This document shows, in pieces, positions 17,937 to 27,438 of a stretch of 64,000 bases of DNA. The stretch comes from Methylococcus capsulatus. GTDB lineage: Bacteria; Pseudomonadota; Gammaproteobacteria; Methylococcales; Methylococcaceae. The stretch lies in assembly GCF_036864975.1 (NCBI RefSeq), contig NZ_CP104311.1, positions 3,351,513 to 3,415,512 of the forward strand. The letters run 5' to 3'. Position numbers and translations under genes: made by a program. The notes under the pieces are model-generated. The model did no database searches, had not been told where the DNA came from, and saw only the letters and a list, made by a program, of their open reading frames with translations. Positions within the stretch are counted from its first letter, which is position 1; each line of letters starts with the position of its first letter.

Positions 17937-17957
17937 TCGGGTTTTTTCCGCACATCG

Positions 17958-19133
17958 ATGACGAGCAACATCATGCCGACCTATGCCCGGCAACCCGTGA
18001 CGTTCACCCATGGTGAGGGCGCCTGGCTTTTCGACAGCGAAGGCAAGCGTTACCTCGACGCCGTGTCCGGCGTCGCGGTCTGCGGCCTGGGCCACGCCCA
18101 TCCGGCAGTCGCGCAGGCTTTATGCGATCAGGCTGGACGGCTGGTCCACTGCTCCAACCTCTATCGCATCGGGCTGCAGGAAGACCTGGCCAAACGCCTC
18201 TGCGACCTGAGCGGAATGGATAACGCCTTCTTTTGCAACTCCGGCGCCGAGGCCAATGAGGCCGCAATCAAGATTGCGCGGCGATACGGCTATCAGCGCG
18301 GTATCGACGCCCCGAAAATCGTCGTCATGGACGGGAGCTTTCATGGCCGCACGCTGGCCACGCTGAGCGCCACCGGCAACCCGAAAGTCCAGGAAGGATT
18401 TGCGCCGCTGGTCGGCGGCTTCGTGCGCCGGCCCTATGGCGACGCCGATGCCGTCGCCGCCGTCGATGATCCCGACGTCGTCGCCGTCCTGGTCGAACCG
18501 GTGCAGGGCGAAGGCGGAGTCCGTATTCCGCCTCACGACTACCTGGCGCATCTGAAATCACTGTGCGAGCGGCGCGGCTGGCTGCTGATGCTCGATGAAG
18601 TACAGACCGGCATGGGCCGTACCGGCCGGATGTTCGGCCACCAGCACGCCGGCGTCGTCCCGGACGTGATGACGCTGGCGAAAGCGCTCGGCAACGGCGT
18701 GCCAATCGGCGCCTGTCTCGCACGCGGCACGGCCGCGGAAATGCTCACACCCGGCAAGCACGGCTCCACCTTCGGCGGCAATCCGCTGGCCTGCGCCGCG
18801 GCCCTGGCAGTGATCGACACCCTGACCCGGCAGTCCCTGGCCCAGCGGGCGGAGAGCCTCGGCCGGCGATTGCTGGACGGCTTCCTGGCCCGCCTTGGTG
18901 AACATCCCGGGGTCACCGAAATCCGGGGACTGGGCCTCATGATCGGTATTGAAACCAAGCGGCCCTGTACCGAGCTCGTCGGGGTGGCCTTGAAGCAGGG
19001 CCTGCTCATCAATGTCACCGCAGAGCGGACCGTGCGCCTGCTCCCGCCCCTGATACTGACGGATGCCCAGGCCGACGATCTGGTGGAGCGACTGAGCTCC
19101 CTCGTCGCAGCCCATCTCGGCGCCGTCGGCTGA
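17958..19133 (+). CDS. argD: Acetylornithine aminotransferase
   Basis: 391 residues, a class III PLP-dependent aminotransferase. Visible are YLDAVSGVAVCGLGHAHP at the N-terminus, NSGAEANEAAIKIARRYG, DGSFHGRTLATLSATG, LDEVQTGMGRTGRMF and the PLP lysine in TLAKALGNGVPIGA near residue 240. It converts N-acetylglutamate semialdehyde to N-acetylornithine with glutamate as donor, and may also serve as succinyl-diaminopimelate transaminase. The ATG at 17958 is taken; ATG 17973 is also possible. First gene of a run continuing with argF. Confidence 0.93.
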   Translation: MTSNIMPTYARQPVTFTHGEGAWLFDSEGKRYLDAVSGVAVCGLGHAHPAVAQALCDQAGRLVHCSNLYRIGLQEDLAKRLCDLSGMDNAFFCNSGAEANEAAIKIARRYGYQRGIDAPKIVVMDGSFHGRTLATLSATGNPKVQEGFAPLVGGFVRRPYGDADAVAAVDDPDVVAVLVEPVQGEGGVRIPPHDYLAHLKSLCERRGWLLMLDEVQTGMGRTGRMFGHQHAGVVPDVMTLAKALGNGVPIGACLARGTAAEMLTPGKHGSTFGGNPLACAAALAVIDTLTRQSLAQRAESLGRRLLDGFLARLGEHPGVTEIRGLGLMIGIETKRPCTELVGVALKQGLLINVTAERTVRLLPPLILTDAQADDLVERLSSLVAAHLGAVG

Positions 19134-19157
19134 TATCACCGATCCAGCAGATTCGCC

Positions 19158-20054
19158 ATGAAACCGCGTCATCTCGTCACCTTGCGCGACCTCAGTTCCG
19201 CCGAATTCCGCACGCTGATCGCCCGCGCCATCGAACTCAAGGCCCGGAAGGAAACCTACGAACCCCTGAAAAACAAGGTCCTGGGAATGGTGTTCGAAAA
19301 ATCTTCGACCCGTACGCGGGTATCGTTCGAAGTCGGCATGGCCCAGTTCGGCGGCAGTTCCATCTTCCTCTCACCACGGGATACGCAGCTCGGACGCGGC
19401 GAACCGATCGAGGATTCGGCACGGGTGTTGTCCCGCATGGTGGACTGCATCATGCTTCGCACCCATTCCCATCGCACCGTCGAAATCTTCGCCGAATACT
19501 CCAGAGTACCGGTAATCAACGGGCTGACCGACCGCTTCCACCCCTGCCAGCTTCTGGCGGACATGCAGACCTATTTCGAATACCGCGGGGACATCGCCGG
19601 CAAGACCGTCGCCTGGATCGGTGACGGCAACAACATGTGCCAGACCTACGTCCATGCCGCCGAACTGCTGGATTTCCAGTTGCGCATCGCCTGCCCTCCC
19701 GGATACGAACCCGAGACCGACCTGATCGAAGCAGCGGGAAAACGCGTCGAGGTCGGCCCGGACGTCAGGACCGCGGTGGTCGGCGCCGATCTGGTCGTGA
19801 CCGACGTCTGGGCCAGCATGGGGCAGGAGAGTGAGCAGACCGAGCGCACTGGAGCGTTTCGAAGCTACCAGGTCAATGCCGCGCTCATGGCTCTGGCGCA
19901 CCCCGACGCATTGTTCATGCACTGTCTCCCCGCCCACCGCGGCGAGGAAGTTTCCGCCGAGGTCCTGGAAGGTCCGCAAAGCGTGGTCTGGGACGAAGCC
20001 GAAAACCGGCTGCATGCCCAGAAAGCCTTGCTGGAATTCCTGCTGACGGCCTGA
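19158..20054 (+). CDS. argF: Ornithine carbamoyltransferase
   Basis: 298 residues, the usual anabolic OTC length. The carbamoyl phosphate site STRTRVSFE lies near residue 48, followed by [25 protein letters not shown] and the ornithine-binding [15 protein letters not shown] near residue 255. It forms citrulline from ornithine and carbamoyl phosphate. It follows argD after 24 bases. Confidence 0.95.
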   Translation: MKPRHLVTLRDLSSAEFRTLIARAIELKARKETYEPLKNKVLGMVFEKSSTRTRVSFEVGMAQFGGSSIFLSPRDTQLGRGEPIEDSARVLSRMVDCIMLRTHSHRTVEIFAEYSRVPVINGLTDRFHPCQLLADMQTYFEYRGDIAGKTVAWIGDGNNMCQTYVHAAELLDFQLRIACPPGYEPETDLIEAAGKRVEVGPDVRTAVVGADLVVTDVWASMGQESEQTERTGAFRSYQVNAALMALAHPDALFMHCLPAHRGEEVSAEVLEGPQSVVWDEAENRLHAQKALLEFLLTA

Positions 20055-20072
20055 AGCGGTTTCCGGGCTGCG

Positions 20073-20100
20073 TTGGGTAATCCGCTGTCGGCGTTATAAT
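20073..20100 (+). promoter_or_regulatory. Sigma-70-type promoter before the coiled-coil/ilvD genes
   Basis: TTGGGT (20073-20078) and a perfect TATAAT (20095-20100) are separated by 16 bases, 65 bases before the ATG of the coiled-coil protein. This suggests that the genes from here on can be transcribed independently of argDF. Confidence 0.55.
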
Positions 20101-20164
20101 TCGTTTTCGTGGCAGGACATGACTGGTCCGGCCCGTCCGTTTTTTCTTTGGTGTTCGGCCCGAA

Positions 20165-20725
20165 ATGAAAAGGACCCTAGCCTGCCTTCTGCTTGCCGCG
20201 GCCTCGGCAGCAAGCGCTGCACCAGAACACGGCCGTGTGCCGGCCGATGTTGCTCCACCGGCCCAGACCCCGAAACCCCGCGGTGGGCAGGTCGTTCTGC
20301 TGAAAGATTTCAACGAGGTCAAGCAGAAAAACCTTGAGCTCAAACAGAAGCTCGCCGAACTGGAAAACGAGCGTAAATCGCTCGAAACCGAACTCGCCGG
20401 CCTGCGGGCCGGGCGGGATGCGGCGGAATCGAGCTCCCGCAGTCTCAGCTCGGAAAACGAGCGCTTGATGGCCGAACTGGCCGCGATCCGGCAGACCTCG
20501 GCCAATGCCCTTCAGATCGAAGCGGAACGCAACCGCCTGCGGGAAACCCTGGCAACCGTCGAACGCGATCTCGAAGCCAAGCGTCTGGAGAACCAGGCAC
20601 TGGCTGAAGACAGCCGGCAGCGCTGGTTCCTGATCGGCGCCGGCGTACTGGCCGGCGGCTTCCTGCTGGGCCTGATCGTTCCCCAGCTCGGCTGGCGCAG
20701 ACGCAGTAGCTGGGATTCGTTTTGA
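20165..20725 (+). CDS. Secreted coiled-coil protein with C-terminal membrane anchor (TIGR04211-like without SH3)
   Basis: 186 residues. A signal peptide ([18 protein letters not shown]) is followed by a Pro-rich spacer, a long coiled coil (about 45-150, rich in Leu, Glu, Lys, Arg), and one C-terminal membrane segment ([22 protein letters not shown]) with a basic tail WRRRSSW. The C-terminal half closely resembles the TIGR04211/YgiM-type proteins, but the N-terminal bacterial SH3 domain normally present is absent. Likely anchored in the inner membrane with the coil in the periplasm. Function unknown. It sits between argF and ilvD. Confidence 0.75.
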   Translation: MKRTLACLLLAAASAASAAPEHGRVPADVAPPAQTPKPRGGQVVLLKDFNEVKQKNLELKQKLAELENERKSLETELAGLRAGRDAAESSSRSLSSENERLMAELAAIRQTSANALQIEAERNRLRETLATVERDLEAKRLENQALAEDSRQRWFLIGAGVLAGGFLLGLIVPQLGWRRRSSWDSF

Positions 20726-20780
20726 CGCATTTCATCCTCGCCATCGCCGGCGAACCGGACATTCCCTAAGGAAACTCATC

Positions 20781-22469
20781 ATGACCGACAAGCACCCCCG
20801 TCCCCATTCGTCCCAGGTCGTCGACGGCATGGAGCGTGCCCCGAGCCGCGCGATGCTGCACGCCGTCGGGTTCACCGATGCCGACTTCGCCAAACCACAG
20901 ATCGGCATCGCTTCCACCTGGGCCATGGTGACCCCGTGCAACATGCACATCAACAAGCTGGCCGAGGACGCGGCACGCGGCGTCAACGGCGGCGGCGGCA
21001 AAGCGGTGATCTTCAACACCATCACTATCTCAGACGGCATCTCGATGGGCACCGAAGGGATGAAGTATTCCCTCGTGTCGCGCGAGGTCATCGCCGATTC
21101 CATCGAAACCGTTGTGGCCTGTCAGGGTTATGACGGCGTGGTCGCCATCGGCGGCTGCGACAAGAACATGCCCGGTTGTATGATCGCTCTCGCCCGCCTC
21201 AACCGCCCAGCGGTATTCGTCTACGGCGGCACCATCTTGCCGGGTTGCCACGGCGACAAGAAGCTGGACGTGGTGTCGGTATTCGAAGCGGTCGGCGCCC
21301 GCGCCAACAACCGCATCGACGATGCCGAACTGCACGCCATCGAATCCAAGGCCATCCCCGGGCCGGGCTCCTGCGGCGGCATGTATACCGCCAACACCAT
21401 GGCATCCGCGATCGAGGCATTAGGAATGAGCCTGCCGGGCAGTTCGGCCCAGGTGGCCATTTCCCGTGCCAAGGAGCTGGACTGCGAGCGGGCGGGGGCA
21501 CAGGTGCTCAAACTCATGGACTTGGATCTCAAGCCCCGCGACATCATGACCAAGAAGGCGTTCGAGAACGCCATCACGGTGGTGATCGCCCTGGGCGGCT
21601 CCACCAACGCCGTGCTGCACCTCCTGGCCATGGCCAACGCCTGCGGCATCGACCTGACACTCGACGATTTCACCCGCATCGGTCACAAAGTGCCGATGCT
21701 GGCGGATCTGAAACCCAGCGGTAGATACTCCATGGCCGAACTGGTGGAAATCGGCGGCATCCAACCGCTGATGAAGACATTGCTGGATGCGGGACTCCTG
21801 CACGGCGACTGCATGACCGTTACCGGCAAAACCTTGGCGGAAAACCTGGCCGACGCGCCCGACTACCCGACCGGACAAGACATGATCCGGCCGCTGAACA
21901 ACCCTATCAAAAAGGATAGCCATCTGGTAATCCTCAGGGGCAACCTGGCGCCGGAAGGCGCGGTCGCCAAGATCACCGGCAAGGAAGGTCTGAGCTTCAC
22001 CGGCGCCGCCCGCGTATTCGACGGCGAGGAACAGGCGCTCAAGGCCATCCTCGACGGCACCGTAGTGAAAGGCGACGTCATCGTCATCCGCTACGAGGGC
22101 CCCAAGGGCGGCCCCGGCATGCGTGAGATGCTCTCGCCGACCTCGGCGGTCATGGGCAAGGGGCTGGGCAAGGAGGTCGCGCTCATCACCGACGGCCGCT
22201 TTTCCGGCGGCACCCACGGCTTCGTGGTCGGCCACATCACGCCGGAAGCGTACACCGGCGGACCGCTGGCGATCGTTCGGGACGGCGATACCATCACCAT
22301 CGATGCCGAAACCCGGGAACTGACCCTGCACGTCGCCGACGATGAAATCGGCCGGCGCCTGGCGCAGTGGAGTCAGCCGGCGCCGCGCTACACCAAGGGC
22401 GTGCTGGCCAAGTACGCCAGGCTGGTGAGCTCGGCCTCGGAAGGCGCCGTCACCGACAACGGTCTCTGA
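20781..22469 (+). CDS. ilvD: Dihydroxy-acid dehydratase
   Basis: 562 residues. Conserved blocks are present: [29 protein letters not shown] (iron-sulfur Cys), [73 protein letters not shown] and [17 protein letters not shown]. The enzyme forms the 2-oxoacid precursors of valine and isoleucine and carries an Fe-S cluster. The length is that of the shorter IlvD subgroup. It follows the coiled-coil gene by 55 bases and leads into argE. Confidence 0.96.
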   Translation: MTDKHPRPHSSQVVDGMERAPSRAMLHAVGFTDADFAKPQIGIASTWAMVTPCNMHINKLAEDAARGVNGGGGKAVIFNTITISDGISMGTEGMKYSLVSREVIADSIETVVACQGYDGVVAIGGCDKNMPGCMIALARLNRPAVFVYGGTILPGCHGDKKLDVVSVFEAVGARANNRIDDAELHAIESKAIPGPGSCGGMYTANTMASAIEALGMSLPGSSAQVAISRAKELDCERAGAQVLKLMDLDLKPRDIMTKKAFENAITVVIALGGSTNAVLHLLAMANACGIDLTLDDFTRIGHKVPMLADLKPSGRYSMAELVEIGGIQPLMKTLLDAGLLHGDCMTVTGKTLAENLADAPDYPTGQDMIRPLNNPIKKDSHLVILRGNLAPEGAVAKITGKEGLSFTGAARVFDGEEQALKAILDGTVVKGDVIVIRYEGPKGGPGMREMLSPTSAVMGKGLGKEVALITDGRFSGGTHGFVVGHITPEAYTGGPLAIVRDGDTITIDAETRELTLHVADDEIGRRLAQWSQPAPRYTKGVLAKYARLVSSASEGAVTDNGL

Positions 22470-22485
22470 CCCGGTTACGGCGACC

Positions 22486-23679
22486 ATGGCCCGGCACCTG
22501 CCGCCCCTGCGCGAGATGATCCGGGCCCTGATCGCCCGGCCTTCGGTCAGTTGCACCGACCCGCGCTTCGACGAGTCCAACCGGGCCGTGATCGACCTGC
22601 TGGCAGAATGGGCCGAAGCGCTGGGATTCCGGGTCGCGATCCAGCCTCTGGCACACGGCAAGGCCAACCTGATCGCCAGCCTCGGGCCGGCGGAATGTGG
22701 CGGAGGTCTGGCGTTGTCCGGCCATACCGACACGGTACCCTGCGATCCCGACCGCTGGCACAGCGACCCGTTCATGGCGATCGAAAAAGACGGCCGGATC
22801 TACGGACTCGGCAGCGCCGACATGAAATCCTTCTTTGCTCTGGCCCTGACCGCTGCGAGCGACATCGATCCAGCCGCTCTCCACAGACCCCTGCTGCTGG
22901 TCGCCACTGCGGACGAGGAAAGCTCCATGGCTGGCGCCAAGGCACTCTTGCCGGTCCAGCTCGCACCGGCCCGCCGCTGCGTGATCGGCGAACCGACCGG
23001 CCTCAAGCCCATTCGCATGCACAAGGGCGTCATGATGGAATCGATCCGCGTCCGCGGCCAGGCCGGACATTCGAGCGATCCAACCCTCGGCGCGAACGCC
23101 ATCGAGGGCATGCACCGGCTGATTTCCGAACTGCTGGTCATCCGCGAGGAGCTGCAGGAGCGCTACCGCAATCCGGCCTTTGCCGTACCCGTGCCGACAC
23201 TGAACCTCGGCGCCATCCGCGGCGGCGACAATCCCAACCGCATCTGCGGCCAATGCGAGCTGAGCATCGACCTGCGGCCTCTGCCCGGCATGGACACCGA
23301 GGAGCTCCGCAACCTGTTGAAGCAGCGGCTGGCACGAGCCTTGCCGGCCTCCCCCCGATTCGAGCTTTCCGTCGATTCCCTCTTCGACGGCGTGCCGGCT
23401 TTCGAAACCCGGGCGGATGCCGGGCTGGTGCGCTGCTGCGAGCATCTCAGTCACGCCCGGGCCGGGGCGGTGTCCTTTGGTACCGAGGCCCCCTTCTTTT
23501 CCCGGCTCGGTATGGAAACCGTGGTCCTGGGCGCCGGCTACATCGAGCAGGCCCACCAGCCCGACGAATACCTCCCGTTGGATCACATCGAGCCGGCGAC
23601 GGCGATTCTCCGTGGCCTCATCGAACGCTATTGCATCAGGCCGGTTCCTGCACCCTTGACGGAGGACGCTTCGGGATGA
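22486..23679 (+). CDS. argE: Acetylornithine deacetylase
   Basis: 397 residues, M20 metallopeptidase family. Zinc-site motifs are ALSGHTDTVP, GLGSADMKSFFAL, ATADEESSMAGAK and, near the end, GAGYIEQAHQPDEYLPL. It hydrolyses N-acetylornithine to ornithine, which implies the linear rather than the ArgJ-recycling route. The start at 22486 lies 16 bases after ilvD; its stop overlaps the argA start (ATGA), so translation is probably coupled. Confidence 0.92.
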   Translation: MARHLPPLREMIRALIARPSVSCTDPRFDESNRAVIDLLAEWAEALGFRVAIQPLAHGKANLIASLGPAECGGGLALSGHTDTVPCDPDRWHSDPFMAIEKDGRIYGLGSADMKSFFALALTAASDIDPAALHRPLLLVATADEESSMAGAKALLPVQLAPARRCVIGEPTGLKPIRMHKGVMMESIRVRGQAGHSSDPTLGANAIEGMHRLISELLVIREELQERYRNPAFAVPVPTLNLGAIRGGDNPNRICGQCELSIDLRPLPGMDTEELRNLLKQRLARALPASPRFELSVDSLFDGVPAFETRADAGLVRCCEHLSHARAGAVSFGTEAPFFSRLGMETVVLGAGYIEQAHQPDEYLPLDHIEPATAILRGLIERYCIRPVPAPLTEDASG

Positions 23680-25022
23680 ATTCAGGCATCCCCCCCCAAA
23701 CCTTCGTACGCTGGTTCCGCGGCGCCGCCCCCTACATTCATGCGCACCGGAACCGCACCTTCGTCGTCAGTTTCGGCGGCGAAGCCCTGACCGATGGGCG
23801 CTTCGCTGAGCTGGTCCACGACTTCGCTCTGCTTCACAGCTTAGGGGTCAGGCTGGTGCTGGTGCACGGTACCCGCCCTCAGGTGGAGCAACGTCTGCGC
23901 AGCCGCGGTGCGGAACTACGGTACCACCAGGGTCTGCGGATCACCGATGCGACCGCGCTGGAGTGCGTGCAGGAAGCCGCCGGCGCCGTCCGGGTGGAGA
24001 TCGAAGCCCTACTGTCGATGGGCGCCGCCAATTCACCCATGGCCGGAGCAAGGATCCGGGTGGCCTCGGGCAATTTCGTGGTCGCCAAGCCTTTGGGGGT
24101 GCGCGACGGAGTGGATTTCGGCTACACCGGCGAGGTGCGCCGCGTGGATGCCGGGGCGATGCGCCGACTGCTGGACGAAGGCAGCGTGGTTCTGGTGTCT
24201 CCGCTCGGCTATTCTCCCACCGGGGAAATCTTCAACCTCAGTGCCGAGGAGGTAGCGACTGCCGTGGCCGGCGCCCTCGGGGCCGATAAGCTCCTGTTGC
24301 TTATGGAGCAGTCCTGCGCCGGCACCGACGGCCGGATGATCCACCAGATTACGGTGCAGGAGGCCGAGTGTCTGCTGGAACGGGGCGGTTCGCTGGAAAC
24401 GGGCGTAGCCACCCACTTGGCCGCCGCCCTCAAAGCCTGCCGTTCCGGCGTGGCCCGCGCCCATCTGCTGGACCGCCACATCGACGGCGCCCTGCTGCTG
24501 GAACTGTTCACGCGTGACGGTGTCGGTACCCTCGTCAGCGCCAATCCATTCGAGGAATTGCGCCCGGCCCGCATCAACGACGTGGTCGGCATCCTGGATC
24601 TGATCCGGCCACTCGAACAGACCGGCGCCTTGGTGAACCGCTCCCGCGAACGCCTGGAAACCGAAATCGGGGACTATGTCGTCATCGAGCGCGATGGACT
24701 GATCGTCGGTTGCGCCGCCCTGCATACATTTCCGGCCGAATCTCTGGGCGAATTCGCCTGCCTTGCTCTGCACCCCGATTACCGGGGCGAAAGCCGGGGC
24801 GAAAGGCTGCTGGAATTCGTCGAGCAGCGGGCCCGCAAACTCGGTTTGGCGCGGCTTTTCGTGCTGACCACCCAGGCCATGCAGTGGTTCCGCGAACGCG
24901 GCTTCGAACCCGCCTCACTCGCCGACCTACCTGCGCAGCGGCGCGCGAGCTACAGCCCAGAGCGCAATTCCCAGGTTTTGATCAAAACGATCAGGCCGTC
25001 CGAAATTCCCCGAAAAACCTGA
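23676..25022 (+). CDS. argA: Amino-acid N-acetyltransferase (N-acetylglutamate synthase)
   Basis: 448 residues with the bacterial ArgA build: an amino-acid kinase-like domain (about 1-285; FVVSFGGEALTDGRF, LVLVHGTRPQVEQRL, YTGEVRRVDAGAM, VLVSPLGYSPTGEIFN) and a C-terminal GNAT domain (about 295-440; ARINDVVGILDLIRPLEQTG, CLALHPDYRGESRGERLLEF, FVLTTQAMQWFRERGF). It acetylates glutamate, the first step of arginine synthesis, and the kinase-like domain usually mediates arginine feedback inhibition. The start at 23676 overlaps the argE stop. The longer upstream frame is a shadow of argE. Confidence 0.95.
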   Translation: MNSGIPPQTFVRWFRGAAPYIHAHRNRTFVVSFGGEALTDGRFAELVHDFALLHSLGVRLVLVHGTRPQVEQRLRSRGAELRYHQGLRITDATALECVQEAAGAVRVEIEALLSMGAANSPMAGARIRVASGNFVVAKPLGVRDGVDFGYTGEVRRVDAGAMRRLLDEGSVVLVSPLGYSPTGEIFNLSAEEVATAVAGALGADKLLLLMEQSCAGTDGRMIHQITVQEAECLLERGGSLETGVATHLAAALKACRSGVARAHLLDRHIDGALLLELFTRDGVGTLVSANPFEELRPARINDVVGILDLIRPLEQTGALVNRSRERLETEIGDYVVIERDGLIVGCAALHTFPAESLGEFACLALHPDYRGESRGERLLEFVEQRARKLGLARLFVLTTQAMQWFRERGFEPASLADLPAQRRASYSPERNSQVLIKTIRPSEIPRKT

Positions 25023-25028
25023 ACGTCC

Positions 25029-25808
25029 ATGTCGGATTCAGGAATGCTGCGCATCCTCCAGATCACCGATTCACACATCCTGCCCGACCCGGGAGCCCGG
25101 TTTTACGGCATCGACAGCGCGGCCAGCCTGCGCGCCGTCATCGGCCATGCGAACCGCGGCCCCTTCGACCTGGTCCTGCTCACCGGCGACCTGGCGCAGG
25201 AACCGGTACCGCAAAGTTACCGGCGGCTCGCCGGGTTTTGTGCCGAACTGCCAGCGCCGTGCCATTGGCTGCCGGGGAATCACGACGAACCCGCACTCGC
25301 CCGCCACATCCTGAAATCCACGCCGCTGTTGCACGAACCCGTGATCCGGAAAGGCCACTGGCTGATCGTATGCCTGGACAGCACCGTACCCGGCTCGGCC
25401 GGCGGCTCCTTGTCGGAAGGACAGCTCGACCTGCTGCAACGGACCCTGAGCCGCCATCCGTCGCTCCATACCCTCGTCGCCCTCCATCACCATCCCGTTC
25501 CCTCCGGGAGCGCCTGGATGGACACCATGATCTTGGACAACGCTGGCGAGTTTTTCGCTGTGCTGGACCGGCACCCCCAAGTCAAGGCCGTCCTGCATGG
25601 CCATACGCACCAGGTGGCGGACGTGGAATTTAAGGGAAAGCGAGTGCTCGGCACCCCCTCGACCTGCATCCAGTTCCAGCCCGCCAGCCGGACCTTCGCG
25701 CTGGATGCGGAGCAACCCGGCTACCGCTGGCTCGAGCTGGGGCCGGACGGTTCGGTGACTACGGGAATCTGCCGGGTCGCGGTGCCGCCGGCGTCCGACA
25801 CCGCCTGA
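25029..25808 (+). CDS. cpdA: 3',5'-cyclic-AMP phosphodiesterase
   Basis: 259 residues of the class III (calcineurin-like) cyclic nucleotide phosphodiesterase family. Metal-binding motifs run in order: ITDSH near residue 12, LTGDLAQ, LPGNHDE, LHHHPVP and LHGHTHQV. It hydrolyses cAMP to AMP in the cytoplasm. It starts six bases after argA and is probably co-transcribed. Its 3' end overlaps the convergent rppH gene by 88 bases. Confidence 0.9.
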   Translation: MSDSGMLRILQITDSHILPDPGARFYGIDSAASLRAVIGHANRGPFDLVLLTGDLAQEPVPQSYRRLAGFCAELPAPCHWLPGNHDEPALARHILKSTPLLHEPVIRKGHWLIVCLDSTVPGSAGGSLSEGQLDLLQRTLSRHPSLHTLVALHHHPVPSGSAWMDTMILDNAGEFFAVLDRHPQVKAVLHGHTHQVADVEFKGKRVLGTPSTCIQFQPASRTFALDAEQPGYRWLELGPDGSVTTGICRVAVPPASDTA

Positions 25809-26296
25809 GCCCCCGCCGGCCGGTCGGCCTGCAAGGCCCGTTGCAGTTCGCTCAAGGCCTGGCGGTAGACTTCCCGCTTGAAGTAGACGACGTCGCTCAA
25901 GGGATGCCAGTAATCGACCCAGCACCAGCGGTCGAACTCGGGACGCTCGGAACAGTCCAATCGAATGTTGGCTTCGGGTCCGGTCAGACGCAGGATGTAC
26001 CAGATCTGCTTCTGCCCGATGCAAAGCGGATAGGAGCGGCGGCGGATGAAGCGCTCCGGAAGCTGGTAGCGCAACCAACCCTTGGTGCGGGCGATGATTT
26101 TGACGTACTGGCGCTCCAGGCCCACTTCTTCATAGAGCTCGCGGAACATCGCGGCATCCGGATCTTCATCGACCTTGATGCCTCCCTGGGGAAACTGCGA
26201 TGAACGCATGCCCGCCCGGCGCGCCCAGAACACCCGGCCCTCGTCGTTGCTGAGGATGATGCCGACATTCAGGCGATAGCCCTCGGCATCGATCAT
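25721..26296 (-). CDS. rppH: RNA pyrophosphohydrolase (Nudix)
   Basis: 191 residues. N-terminus [27 protein letters not shown], then [29 protein letters not shown], a complete Nudix box. The family-specific [21 protein letters not shown] and the final [23 protein letters not shown] are present. RppH removes pyrophosphate from the 5' end of mRNA and starts RNase E-dependent decay. The start at 26296 has CGGGAG two bases upstream. The C-terminal tail after the last conserved helix (about 30 residues, low complexity) lies over the cpdA 3' end and is probably dispensable. Confidence 0.95.
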   Translation of the reverse strand: MIDAEGYRLNVGIILSNDEGRVFWARRAGMRSSQFPQGGIKVDEDPDAAMFRELYEEVGLERQYVKIIARTKGWLRYQLPERFIRRRSYPLCIGQKQIWYILRLTGPEANIRLDCSERPEFDRWCWVDYWHPLSDVVYFKREVYRQALSELQRALQADRPAGAQAVSDAGGTATRQIPVVTEPSGPSSSQR

Positions 26297-26489
26297 ATCT
26301 CCCGCTAATCCGCCCATTGTCTCCAACTGGTATACTGTTTCCGGTCGCAAGTGACATAGCGTCGATTCGCCGGCCGTCGAGCCCACCCTCGACCGACCTC
26401 GTGGGGGCCGGCGTGAACGCCTCGATAGCGGACGAAGCAGTACACCGCTGCGAAGTTCCGTCAATGTGTTTGGAATGTAAAGGAAACCC

Positions 26490-27152
26490 GTGACTCTGGC
26501 AATATTCGACCTCGACAACACGTTGCTCGCCGGCGACAGCGATTACCTTTGGGGCCGTTTCCTGGTGGACAGGGGCATCGTCGATCCCGAGGCTTACGAA
26601 GTGGCCAACACCCGCTTCTATGAAGCCTACAAGAATGGCACGCTGGATATCGGTGAATTCCTTGCGTTCGCCTTGCGCCCGCTGGCGGAAAACGACCCCC
26701 AACAGTTGTTTCGCTGGCGTGAATCGTTCGTGGAAGAAAAAATCCTGCCGATCGTGCAGACTACGGCCCGTGAGCTGGTCGAACGGCACCGCTCCGCCGG
26801 CCATACGCTACTGGTCATCACCGCCACCAACCGCTTCGTGACCGAACCCATCGTGCGGCTGTACGGTATCGACAACCTCATCGCCACCGAGCCCGAGTTC
26901 CGTGATGGCCGCTATACGGGACGGGTTGAGGGCATTCCGTCCTTCCACGAGGGCAAGGTCCACCGCCTTTCGGCCTGGCTGGCGGATAACGACGGCCACG
27001 ATCTGGAAGACACCTGGTTCTACAGCGATTCCCACAACGACATTCCCTTACTCTCGCGTGTCGCTCATCCCGTGGCGGTGGACCCCGATCCTGTGCTGCG
27101 CCGCACGGCCGAGCAGCGGGGCTGGCCGGTGATCAGCCTGCGGGCGGCCTGA
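26490..27152 (+). CDS. HAD superfamily hydrolase, subfamily IB (SerB/CicA-like)
   Basis: 220 residues. HAD motif I is [16 protein letters not shown] (residues 7-22), motif II is in LVITATNR, motif III Lys in HEGKVHRL, and motif IV in [12 protein letters not shown]. The helical cap between motifs I and II places it in the phosphoserine phosphatase-like IB group. The substrate cannot be told from sequence. It starts with GTG at 26490, preceded by AAAGGA at good spacing, which decides the start. It diverges from rppH and converges on the TusA-like gene. Confidence 0.88.
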   Translation: MTLAIFDLDNTLLAGDSDYLWGRFLVDRGIVDPEAYEVANTRFYEAYKNGTLDIGEFLAFALRPLAENDPQQLFRWRESFVEEKILPIVQTTARELVERHRSAGHTLLVITATNRFVTEPIVRLYGIDNLIATEPEFRDGRYTGRVEGIPSFHEGKVHRLSAWLADNDGHDLEDTWFYSDSHNDIPLLSRVAHPVAVDPDPVLRRTAEQRGWPVISLRAA

Positions 27153-27160
27153 CGACCCGT

Positions 27161-27391
27161 TTAGCCTTTCCGGATGAGGAAGAGGTGCGTCCCGGCCTCT
27201 TCGGCATAATCCAAGAGCACATGGCCCGCCTGTTCGAGATAGACTCCGAAATCGAGGACGGATGCGGGATCGGTCGCCCGCACACGCACAGTCTGGCCAC
27301 TGCCGAGGGTCTGCAGGGCTTTTTTCAGGCGCAGCAGCGGCAGTGGACACATCAGTCCGCTGGTATCCAGCTCCTGGTCGATGACGATCAT
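27161..27391 (-). CDS. TusA-family sulfurtransferase-like protein
   Basis: 76 residues. The signature Cys is in LDTSGLMCPLPLLRLKKALQTL (CPxP motif) followed by VRVRATDPASVLDFGVYLEQAGH. TusA proteins carry persulfide sulfur for tRNA thiolation or other sulfur transfer. It is divergent from cysG across a 47-base gap; the pairing may reflect shared sulfur metabolism, but no dsr or other tus genes are nearby. Confidence 0.88.
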   Translation of the reverse strand: MIVIDQELDTSGLMCPLPLLRLKKALQTLGSGQTVRVRATDPASVLDFGVYLEQAGHVLLDYAEEAGTHLFLIRKG

Positions 27392-27438
27392 GTTTTTGAC
27401 TCCAATGCCAAGACCCGCATTTTAACAAAAGCCATCCC

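Noticed and set aside
21420-22775. Minus-strand ORF of 451 codons opposite ilvD and argE
   Set aside because: A typical GC-rich antisense shadow of two well-conserved genes.
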